NCBI GenBank assembly: GCA_031769625.1
Contig: JAUIMM010001599.1
Location: 372,001 to 436,000 of the forward strand
Length of the DNA: 64,000 bases
Direction of reading: 5' to 3'
From: Taudactylus pleione
Taxonomy: Eukaryota; Chordata; Amphibia; Anura; Myobatrachidae
Shown here: positions 32,749-43,830 of the stretch, piece by piece
Layout: every line of letters starts with the position of its first letter
How positions within the stretch are numbered: the first letter of the stretch is position 1
The notes under the pieces: model-generated
What the model saw: only the letters and a program-made list of their open reading frames with translations
Told to the model about the DNA's origin: nothing
The model's database searches: none
Translations under genes and position numbers: made by a program

Positions 32749-34895
32749 AACTATGATACAAAGGGATACAAACATCTGCACACATATCATAATAATATTC
32801 ATATTAACCCAATATTTATTATTTTCATAGATATTATTCCAATGGAGAATGGGGGTGCTGCCAAACGACAAAGGAATATTGAAGTGTACACAAAAAAGGG
32901 AAAACAGAGATTTGTCTTCATATATGGCGCACTTGTGAAAATTAGAAATATTAAATTCATTATTATATATACGTTAAAAAAATTCCAATCGGAATAGGTT
33001 CCAGTGAAATAAAAGTAAAAAAATTAAATGAAAGCGTGATTGTTAACTATTTGTAATAAAGATGTGATAATAAAATAAAAAAAGAAACCCTGCCGTGTGA
33101 ATATATTTCTTATTTATAATATCATAGATATCCATGCTCTGTTAAACTATTGATGAAGAATGCACTCTATTCACAGTAGAAGAAATGTTCCGTCATCCCC
33201 TCTACTTTATATGTATATAGTTCATGGGTAGTAGTATATTCCAATGTGTTATATGGCAATTAGTTTCAATATAGTTGTTACTAGATGCCAATGTGCATGT
33301 TATTAATGCACTTTCATGTGTTTTTTAAAAAACAAATGTTGTGATATTATGCAACAATATTGCTGTTTGCAAAACAGACATACTCCAATCCTGGTTATCT
33401 GTTTAAATATTATTGAAAATAGAATACACGTAATGCATATGCCACTATTAAAGCAAATATTATTCTGATACAGCTCCGGTATAGTGTCAGCAATTCTTTG
33501 ATGTTAAGCTGTAGTAATGGCTCTATTATATAGAGCAATAAAGTTGCTTTGCCTAATTATTCTGAGGATAAATATTTATCACATCATAATTTCAATTAGG
33601 TTGTAGTATACGTGTTTAGGGTGCAAATAATAGGGCAGTGTTGCCAATCACAGTTGTTTATAATAATTACATAGATTCATACACATGAAGATTATTATTG
33701 TCCTGTAACTGGACATATAACACACACACAATAATGTCCTGTAACTGGACACATAACACACACACGGTAACGCCCTGTAGATGACAGAATTAGCATCTAT
33801 GGTGCTTCATTGTTGTTATAATTTGTTACTGTGTTTAGTCTTAATGCCAACAAATGAGAGCACCGTAGGGGTGTTCAGATTTCGTATTGTGCAACAGTGT
33901 TGCCAATCACAGCTAACTCATGAGGCATAGGTACAAAGGCTCTAACTATTAAAGTGTCCTGTAACAGGACAGATACTGCAGTAGATTGTTATAGATCAGA
34001 GCACAGAGTACACACAGAGGGTGTACCGCCGATGTGCATTTCGCTGAATAGCTTCTTCAAGGCAAGACGATTGCCTCTGCCACCCCAAACTATATTCATA
34101 CAGGGGGACCAATGAGATTGTGTCCCTTGATCATGTGGTCTCATAGACCAATCCAACGTTTTCTGATAATACCGCTCTGAGTTCCATGTCTCATCCAATA
34201 AAGGATACTGTTTCAGAAGTCACAGGAGGAGGGAGGTGTGTCCCTTACCTCCAATCAGGTTATGATTATCTCAAATGTCTATTGTGGATCAGACGTAACT
34301 CATATGTTTATGTGACGGAGGTACGGTGGTGTATTACCCCCCTCCAGTCAAAAGTCCCTTCATAGTATAGATTTTTTTCCTGATACACTGGTTAATTGTA
34401 TTAAAATATTGAAATCTTTTGACCATTCCTATTGACATTAAATCATTACTACGTATATAGGAAAAATAATTAATTTAGGAAGAGGGGAGAGAAGGGGAAA
34501 GAAAGGAGATAAGGGACTCGGAATATGCTGGGTTCCTGATCATACTTTGTGATCCACTAGCTTCATATTTGTGAATATACAATATAGTAAGATGATGGTA
34601 GAAAGGAAAGAAAAAAAGGGGGGAAGAATCAAAGAAAGGAAAAAATAATAAAGTAAATAAGGAAAAACCATTATTAAAAAATTGAGAGAATGATAAATAA
34701 GAACATTCGTTATATTACCACTAAATTATATAATTAGTATATTGGGCATTTTTAATGTAGTCTCTATAAACTTTAAATGTTTATGTCTTAAATTAATATT
34801 AATAATTGGTGATAATAATTACAAATATTGATATACCGTAGTATTAGTAGAAGTAATATTTAATGACGTGAAATAATTTTGAGGTGAGATAAATA
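32749..34895 (-). repeat. 3' pseudo-LTR of the Penelope-like element
   Basis: Collinear with 39337-41451 through blocks such as CGACAAAGGAATATTGAAG, CCTGTAACTGGACA and ATTAGTATATTGGG. Differences are scattered substitutions and small indels. The outer edge is at 32749; the inner edge near 34895 is where similarity fades. Confidence 0.88.
34036..34060 (-). ncRNA. TGANGAAG...GAAATGC motif in 3' pseudo-LTR
   Basis: On the minus strand: TTGAAGAA, stem GCT, loop ATTC, stem AGC, GAAATGC. The same string is at 40611-40635 in the other pseudo-LTR. Confidence 0.4.
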
Positions 34896-36064
34896 CTTTT
34901 TATATACATTAAGTGATCAATGTGTGAGTGGTAATAATATGTGTACATGTACCCATATATAGGGTAAGTGATTTGACAATTAAAATAATGAAAAAAGTTA
35001 AAAAAGATAGAAAAAAGAAAAGAAAAATAAGTGATTAACAAATCCAAAAAGTGAATACAATATAATAATACACATGGTGAATTAGGTGATTAATAAATCT
35101 CATAATATTATTCTAAAAATTATAAATATACATATATATATCCTTTGTGATATCAATAATTAAAGATTAAATATAATAAAAATAAATATAAATATGAATA
35201 GGCTAGCTATTGCTTAAGTTGGTACCATAGGGAATAATTCAGCAAGAAATTAATATTAATTTAAAAAAACATGTACAAATATATATGTCCTTTGTGGTAT
35301 ATGATACTTTAAATTAATTATACTAAAAGTAGATAAATTAAAGTAATTACCCAATTTATAAGTCCGCAATTTGTTCTATATAGCTATCATGCCGACCCCA
35401 AATCTTATATTCCTGTTAAAGTGAGTGTTAATTCATGTACTTATTATCTAGTAAATTGTTAATTTAGATATAGTGCACTAGGAATATATGTATCAATTAT
35501 GGGATACATATAGATATACATCTATGTATGTACCTATTTACACTTCTACATCTAGACACATCAATGCCGATATATATTTTGCGACAAACATATAATGTCA
35601 CTGTGTTTCCTTATTAATATCTTCTTAACCTCCACAGGTCATTCAATAAGTTCCTCTATTCGGATTCTTCCATTTGGTAACTATGTTGATGTAATTTCCT
35701 ATATTAGGTTCTCTTTAAGTGATGTTCTTACTAACAATTGTACTCTAATTAATTTTTAAGAATGTTATGTTTATTTTATAATGAGATAATTGAATAACTT
35801 TACAAATTCCGGAAGGGTAGGTGATTCATCTATATTTCAGGAATGTATTATTATATATGTATACACAGAAATCCACATGTACATAGGAGATTCATGTTCT
35901 CCTCTAATTACAGTAATCTAGAGAGGTTATACCCAGGTCTTGTGTTTAGAAAAAAACTAAATATAGGTATCAGTATTTATACAGGTACTCATAACTTGTG
36001 GTTAGATCACATACATTTATTAACATGGATGTTAATGTTGATTCATAAATTGACCTTTAATTAT
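34896..36064 (-). other. AT-rich 3' non-coding region of the Penelope-like element
   Basis: Very AT-rich, no coding frame, between the end of the GIY-YIG region and the 3' pseudo-LTR. Confidence 0.6.
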
Positions 36065-39000
36065 TTAAAGAAATGGGACATAACTGTTGTTTTCATTTAG
36101 GCATTGTGGATGTATACTGTTTATCAAAAAGATGAGTTTAGTCTCTTCTTTCAAAAGTTCTTCATCAAGATTTCCTCCTCGAAATCCTAACTGAACATGT
36201 TTCATTCCAAATGATTGTAAGGCATTGGGATTGCTGTCATGGAACTTGTAGAAATGTCTGGCTACTGTTGTAAGAGGTTTGAAGTTTGCCATATCTTGAT
36301 TGGCATTCTGAATTGTTCCAACATGTTCTAGTATTCTCACTTTGAGGGGCCTTGATATCTTGACCACATATACCTTTCCGCAGTGACATTAGAGATGGTA
36401 TATCGTCCCTACTGTGTACATGTAACGTAGTTTTGGATGGTCCATTTTTTATTATATTTATCAAAAAAACATTTCTTGGGAATCATGTATTTACAGGCCT
36501 TGCAATGTCCACATTTATATGAACTTTTTTTGTTAAAAAATGGCTTCGTATCTGAAGTCATATGACTATGCATCAGTCTGTCTTTTATGTTATGTGATCT
36601 CCTCCAACTCATTTGGATTGTTTTAGGTAAGATTTTGGCCAAATCAATATCTGTCTGGTGTAATGACCAATGTTTTTGGAGGATGTTCCTGATTTCCCTC
36701 CATTGGGCATTGAAAGTCCCTACAAATCTGATCAGTTCCTCTATATGCTGTTTTATTTTTGGTTTCAGCAGTCTCTCTCTTGGTATTTTCTCAGTCTCCT
36801 TAATTGTTATTTTTATTAGCTTTGTGCTATATCCCCGATTTCTCAGTCTTTTACTTAGTTGTTATTTCTGGGAATTGAACAAATCTGGGGTGGAACAGTT
36901 TCTTTTTGTCTGCAACATTTCCCCTTTCGGAAATTGCATGAATGGTTGCTGGCAAATGAGAGCTAGTTGAATGCAAAATGCTGTTTGTAGCAGTGTCTTT
37001 TCTGAACATGTCTGTGGTAATTTCACCTACTTCATTGATCTTTATTTTTAGGTCTAGAAAGCTAATTTCTTTTTGACTCATGATGTAGGTTAATTTCATA
37101 TTGAGGTCACTGTTGTTCCTCTAATCTTGTTTGATCACCTTCCCATAGTTTCATAATGTCATCAATGTAACAAAGGTACAACAAGATGTTCTCAGTGTAG
37201 ATATCATGTTGTTCATGGAAAACTTTCTCCTTCTTCCACCACCCCAGGTATAGGTTGGCATATGTGGGGGCACATGCTGTCCCCATTGCCATCCCTCTAA
37301 CCTGGAGGTAGTGGCATTCATTGCCGACAAAATAGTTTTTGGTTAACACAAAATTGAGTAGTGTGGTAATAAACTCATTGATTTCATTTGATACTCACAC
37401 GTTCAAGAAATATTTCAATGCTTGAATACCATTCTCATGCTCTATGCTGGTATATAGGCTTTCTACATCACAGGAATTTACATTCAGATCTTGCAGTTTA
37501 TTGAGAACATCCATCATATCTCTCACATAGGATGGTAGTGTCAATACATGATTATGCAGATGTTGATCTACAAAAATGCTTGCCTTCTCTGTGAGGTTAC
37601 CCACTCCTGATACTATAGGTCTCCCAGGGAGGACTTGCTCATTTTTTGTGAACTTTTTGGAGAATATATAGTGTGGAGGTTTTTGGTTTGTCAATTTTTA
37701 AAAATTCTAAATCACATTTCTTAATAATTCCATTGTTAAAAGCTGTGGTAATTAGGCCAGTGTATTGCTTGAGAAAATTTGAAGTTGGATTAAAGATAAG
37801 TTGTTGATAACAATTTCTATCATTGTTTATTTAATTCCTCAACATGCATCTGTTTAGGCCATAGAACAATGTTGTCCCCCTTATCTGAAGGTTTTATCAA
37901 AATATTTTGCCATCTGGTGATTTGGTCAAGTGCTTTTCTTTCTCCTTTAGCAATGTTATCCATGTATGGTTTGTTCGGAGTAAGTAGTTGATCTAAATCT
38001 TTTGAGACTAATTCCTGATATTCCTGAGCTGCTTGGCAAATTTTGCTGTCAGGAAAGAATGTTGATTTTCTTCCTTAATTTGGAACCGTCAAATGGTATT
38101 TGAGGGTTAGGATATAAAGAGTTGTTAACCTCCTCTAGGTCTTCCAAGATCTCCAATATGGGTTGATCTTCTATTTGTAGTGGGTCACCTTGTAGTTGGA
38201 TATTGTATATTGGTCTTTTTGTTGACTCTGGTTAAGGAAGAATTTTTTAAGGAGTATTTTCCTGGTAAGTAGGTGTAGATCCTTCTCAATATCAAAACCT
38301 ATCAAATCTTTGAATGGGGAAAATGAAAGCCCTTTGCTTAATAATGAAATCTGGTCATCATCAAGGATCATCTCTGTTAAGTTGATGACTCTTAACGAGT
38401 CATTGGCTATCATTATTTCCGATATTGCCGCTGTTCTCTGGGCTGCTCTCTCCAGTCCAGGATTTCTCTTTTTCTCCTTTATCCTCTTGCTCCTCCTTGT
38501 CTTCCACCATCTGTTCCTATTTTGATTCTCACTACTTTGGGGATTTGACCTAAAAAATCCCTTTTGTAGTTGTTAGTGAGGGACATACTGTTCGTACTTT
38601 CCCCCTCCGAGGAGTCCATCTCTGATGTACTGTAATTAAGAGAGTTAGCATTTCTTTTATATTGTTTCTGTATTTTCCACATATACTCTATTTTGAAGGT
38701 AATTTTCTCGATCCCATTAGAATTTCCTTTGTTTCCTCTCTATTAGATCCTACTCATATTTCTCAACTTCCTTCTTATATTTCTCATAGGGTTTTAATTT
38801 CTCCCCAAGTTTTGTTATTTCTTGACTCAACTGGTCTAGGATGATTTCATCGTGTTTAATAAGTATCCCTATTAAGGTCTTAGAGCATTGTGTCAGTGTA
38901 GTTTCCCATTCATGCTTTAAATCATTATTAACTAGGTGATATATCGGAAACAATTTGATTCTCAGGCCTCTTGGGATTAACTCATTCTTCAGATAGTTGT

Positions 39001-39190
39001 CAAAAGTGGTTTTATTTCACCATGTCTTAATTTGTTTCATAAGTGAAGATTTTAAAGTATACACCTCATCTGACCATTCTTTAAATGTCAGATCTTGTTT
39101 ATCAGTATTGGTATTAAAAAGAGAGCCAATATAATTTCTGTGTTTATCCCGCCTGTCCTCTAAATCCCTGCTGAGACTAAAAGATGTCAT
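36065..39190 (-). pseudogene. Penelope-like RT with GIY-YIG endonuclease, dead
   Basis: Reading leftwards from ATG at 39188-39190, about 1040 codons with stops and frameshifts. Order: an N-terminal charged region (MTSFSLSRDLEDRRDKH; a TGA at 39017-39019 replaces an expected Trp); NLTEMILDDDQISLLSKGLSF (about 38380-38320); RT with LPGRPIVSGVGNLTEKAS (about 37630), DVESLYTSI (about 37460), RGMAMGTACAPTYANLYLG (about 37290) and the catalytic YIDD (about 37165); a CGHCKAC cysteine pair (about 36515); and a GIY-YIG-type domain (GKVYVVKISRPLKVRILEH, about 36385-36330) ending LNENNSYVPFL at 36065. In this class the RT copies the RNA and the endonuclease cuts the target. Catalytic Asp residues remain, but the frame is broken in several places. 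Confidence 0.9.
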
Positions 39191-39336
39191 GTTTGGGGTG
39201 TAGGCAAACTAATTAATATGTATCAGATAATTTTATAATGTATAGATTCAACAATTATATTCTAATGTTTATTAATGATAAATTTATTATGGTGCTAGAT
39301 ATTTCAAGGAAAACTGGATTATCAGTTACTACAACT

Positions 39337-41451
39337 GCATATGATACAAAGGGATACATACATCTGCACACATATAATAATGTTCATATTAACCCCATAT
39401 TTATTATTTTAATAGATATTATTCAAATTGAGAACGGGGGTGCTTCCAATCGACAAAGGAATATTGAAGTGTACACAAAAAAGGGAAAACAGAGATGTGT
39501 CTTCCTATATGGCGCACTTGTGAAAATTTGTAAAAATGTAATTCTTTATTAGATATACATTAAAAAAATTCCAATTGGAATAGGTTCCAGCGAAATAAAA
39601 GTAAGAAAATTAAATGAAAGCATAATTGTTAAACTATTTGTAATAAAGATGTGATAATAAAATCAAAAAAGAAACCCTGCCGTGTGAATTTATTTCTTAT
39701 TTATAATATCATAGATATCCATGCTCTGTTAAACTATTGATGAAGAATGCACTCTATTCACAGTAGAAGAAATGTTCCGTCATCCCCTCTACTTTATATG
39801 CATATAGATCATAGGTAATAGTATATTCCACTGTCTTATGTGGCAATTACTGTAGTTTCAATATAGTTGTAACTAGATGCCAATGTGCGTGTGTTTTTTA
39901 AAAAACAAATGTGATATTATGCCACAATATTGCTGTTTGCAAAACAGACAGATACTCCAATCCTGGTTATCTGTTTAAATATTATTGAAAATAGAATACA
40001 CGTAATGCATATGCCACTATTAAAGCAAATATTATTCTGATACAGCTCAGGTATAGTGTCAGCAATTCTTTGATGTTAAGCTGTAGTAATGGCTCTATTA
40101 TATAGAGCAATAAAGTTGCTTTGCCTAATTATTCTGAGGATAAATATTTATCACATCATAATTTCAATTAGGTTGTAGTATACGTGTTTTAGGTGCAAAT
40201 AATAGGGCAGTATTGCCAATCACAGTTGTTTATAATAATTACATAGATTCACACACATGAAGATTATTATTGTCCTGTAACTGGACATATAACACACACA
40301 CAATAATGTCCTGTAACTGGACACATAACACACACACAGTAACACCCTTTAACTGGGCAGCTGACAAAATTAGCATCTATTGTGCTTCATTGTTGTTATA
40401 ATTTGTTACTGTGTTTAGGCTTAATGCCAACAAATGAGAGCGCCGTAGGGCTGTTCAGATTTCGTATTGTAGTGTTGCCAGTCACAACTAACTCATGAGG
40501 CATAAGTATGCCGGCTCCAATTATTAAAGTGTCCTGTAACTGGACAGATACTGCAGTAGATTGATATAGATCAGAGCATAGAGTACACACGGTGGGTGTA
40601 CCGCCGACGTGCATTTCGCTGAATAGCTTCTTCAAGGCAAGACGATTGCCTCTGCCACCCCAAACTATATTCATACAGGGGGACCAATGAGATTGTGTCC
40701 CTTGATCATGTGGTCTCATAGACCAATCCAACATTTTCTGATAATACCACTCTGAGTTCCGTGGCTCATCCAATAAAGGATACTGTTTCAGAATTTACAG
40801 GAGGAGGGAGGTGTGTCACTAACCTCCAGCAGGTTATGATTATCTCAAATGTCTATTGTGGATCCAATGTGACTCGTATGTTTATGTGATGGCGGTATGG
40901 GGGTGTGTTCCCGTCCTCCAGTCAGAAGTCCCTTCATAGTATAGATTGATTTCCTGATACACTGGTTAATTGAATTAAAATATTGAACTCTCTTGACCGT
41001 TCCTATCGACATTAAATCATTACTACGTATATAGGAAAAACAATTAATTTAGGAAGAGGGGAGAGAAGGGGAAAGAAGGGAGATAAGGGACTCGGAATAT
41101 GCTGGGTTCCTGATCATACTATGTGATCCACTAGCTTCATATTTGTGAATATACAATATAGTAAGATGATGGTAGAAAGGAAAAAAAAGAGGGGGGAAGA
41201 ATCAAAGAAAGGAAGGAAACACCATTATTAAAAATTGAGAGAATGATATATAATAACATTCGTTATATATTACCACTAAATTATATAATTAGTATATTGG
41301 GTATTTTTAATGTAGTCTATATAAACTTTAAATCCTTATATCTTAAATTAATATTAATAATGAAAAATTCTTGATAATAATAAAAAATATTGATATACTG
41401 TATAATTAATAGAAATAATATTTACTGCTGTGAAATACACTTTGAGGTAAG
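39337..41451 (-). repeat. 5' pseudo-LTR of the Penelope-like element
   Basis: Direct copy of 32749-34895. It also carries the small motif (40611-40635) and a 125-residue minus-strand open frame (40396-40773) that is shortened in the other copy, so coding is doubtful. Confidence 0.88.
40611..40635 (-). ncRNA. TGANGAAG...GAAATGC motif in 5' pseudo-LTR
   Basis: Identical to the 34036-34060 string and at the same relative position. Confidence 0.4.
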
Positions 41452-42030
41452 ATACAGCTTAACATCAAAGAATTGCTGACACTATACTGGAGCTGTATCA
41501 GAATAATATTTGCTTTAATAGTGGCATAGGCTATACGTGTATTCAATTTTCAATAATATTTAAACAGATAACAACCAGGATTGGAGTATCTGTCTGTTTT
41601 GCAAACAGCAATATTGTTGCATAATATCACAACATTTGTTTTTAAAAAACACATTAAAGTGCATTAATAACACACACATTGGCATCTAGTTACAACTATA
41701 TTGAAACTAATTGCCACATAGCACAGTAGAATACACTATTACCTATGAACTATATGCATATAAAGTAGAGGGGATGACGGAACATTTATTCTTCATCAAT
41801 AGTTTAACAGAGCATGGATATCTATGACATTATAAATAAGAAATACATTCACACGCAAGGTTTTATTTTTTGATTTTATCATCACATCTTTATTACAAAT
41901 AGTTTCACAATCATGCTTTCATTTAATTTTTTTACTTTTTTTTCGCTGGAACCTATTCCAATAGGAATTTTTTTAACGTATATCTAATATAGGAAGACAA
42001 ATCTCTGCTTTCCCTTTTTTGTTTACACTT
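41452..42030 (+). repeat. Inverted partial pseudo-LTR copy
   Basis: Reverse complement of the segment corresponding to about 32882-33512. Matching blocks include CAGCTTAACATCAAAG, TTTGCAAACAGCAATATTG and GGGGATGACGGAACAT. It joins the 5' pseudo-LTR head to head. Confidence 0.9.
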
Positions 42031-43256
42031 AATAGAACTGACCACATGTCTATTCTCGAACCAGTTAATTAAGTTGTTTCTGAATATATCTAGAAACAGC
42101 TGCCATTACTCTTGATTTCACCAATATATCCAAGTTTTATGTTTAATGTTCAAGTTTCAGTGTTTTTAAAATCAGACTTTATGTCACAAGTCAGTCTTAA
42201 ATTTAAGAGAAGTGTCTACATATAACTGAACCATTTTAAACAAATCAAAGCAGGCCAAAGGCAATTGAAAGAATGTCGGATGCAAGAAATATATATTTAT
42301 GTCAATGAATACACAATGTAATTGTTTAAGTCACTACCAGCCTTGTCTACTGTCGGTGGTGGTTAGAGGTATAGATGAAGATGCTGCACCTGGTATGTCA
42401 CTAGTCTGCCCTCGGTTGGTCATTCTGAAGGGCAGTCCTGTAGTGTTGTATGCATAGAATGCATTTTATATACCTATGACTGTTCATACACTGTCTATAT
42501 TTGTCAATCACCTCGCTTGCCCAGTTACATTAGCCTGAGATAAAGTACTGTTATTGTCAATGGTAGTTGATGAACTAACTTTTTTCCACAATGACATAAT
42601 ATGCAATCATCGCACCCCAAACTATAACTCGGAAAGCTGTCTATCTGCTCTGAGGCATCAATCTAAGCTTCACATGTACAGTGATTTACAATTTGGGCCT
42701 TTAGTTGAGGAACTGAAATCACAAAAAAAGATTTCTTTCTGCTCCAAATCCCCACAATCTTGTTTATTAAGTATACCAATGGGATAAACATGTACATTGC
42801 TTTCCCATGGGGGCTTTCCTTTATAGAAATAAAACTTAAATTGAGATTTACTAAACTTACCCAGAAGAGCAGAGAATGGAACTGGAGATCCTATGAATAT
42901 GTGTCACCATTAAACTGCTGTCTATATTTTACATTTATTTACTGTGATGCTTTCTGTATTGTAGATTTTATAAAGTTACTCTCTCTGTATTGGATCATTG
43001 TTAATCATTAGAGCAACATGACGAGTTTTGAACCAGTTAGATGAATTGGTTCTGAATTTATCTACCTAACGTTATCAACACTCTAGATCTCACCTAAATA
43101 ACCAAGTTTTATGATTCGTTTTCAGGGTTCAGTGATTTTAAAACTAGACTTTATGTCACAAATAAGTTCTGAATAAATGAGAAATAATTACATATACCTA
43201 CACCAATCTGAACAATCCAATTAAGGCTAAAGATATTTACAGGAATTAGTAAGAAC
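42031..43256 (+). repeat. Satellite monomers
   Basis: Satellite resumes at the Penelope target site, with an anchor at 42336, and runs to GTAAGAAC (43249-43256), the hAT target. Confidence 0.88.
43249..43256. repeat. 8-bp target duplication, left
   Basis: GTAAGAAC, repeated exactly at 48194-48201; the unfilled site GTAAGAACATAACATTC is visible at 31169-31185. Confidence 0.92.
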
Positions 43257-43830
43257 TAGGGGTGTGCACCGGCCCCTTTTCGTGTTTTGTGTTTTGGTTT
43301 TGGATCTGGATCTTTCTTCGTGTTTTGGATCTGTATTTTTTTTTTAAAAAAGCATAAAAACAGCTAAAATCACAGAATTTGTGGGTTTTTCTGCTCCTAT
43401 GCTATTATTAACCTCAATAACCTTAATTTCCACTCATTTCCAGTCTATTCTGAACACCTCACACCTCACAATAGTGTTTTTATGTCCAAAAGGTTGCACC
43501 GAGGTAGCTGGATGACTATGCTAAGCGACACGAGTGGGCGGCACAAACACGTGACCCATCTAGGAGTGACACTGCACTGGCAGACAGCATGGCAGTTTGA
43601 AAAACTAGGCCCCAAACAGTACATAATGCAAAGAAAAAAAAGAGGTGCAAGATGGAATTGTCCTTGGGCCCTCCCACCCACCCTTATGTTGTATAAACAG
43701 GACATGCACACTTTAACAAAGCAATCATTTCAGCACCAGGGTCTGCCACACGACTGTGGCTGAAATGATTGGTTCGTTTGGGCCCCCACAAAACAAGCTG
43801 GCAATTAATCTGTCCCTGCACAAACTGGCT

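Larger units (their letters stand above)
32749..42030 (-). mobile_element. Neptune/Penelope-like retroelement, 9.3 kb
   Basis: Coding strand is minus. In element order: 5' pseudo-LTR 39337-41451, degraded RT/GIY-YIG frame 39190-36065, AT-rich 3' region 36064-34896, 3' pseudo-LTR 34895-32749. An inverted partial third copy of the pseudo-LTR (41452-42030) sits outside the 5' copy. AATTGAACT (32740-32748) and AATAGAACT (42031-42039) flank it, an 8-of-9 match, and the uninterrupted target is seen at 52480. Direct pseudo-LTRs plus an inverted fragment are a known peculiarity of Penelope-like elements. Confidence 0.9.
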
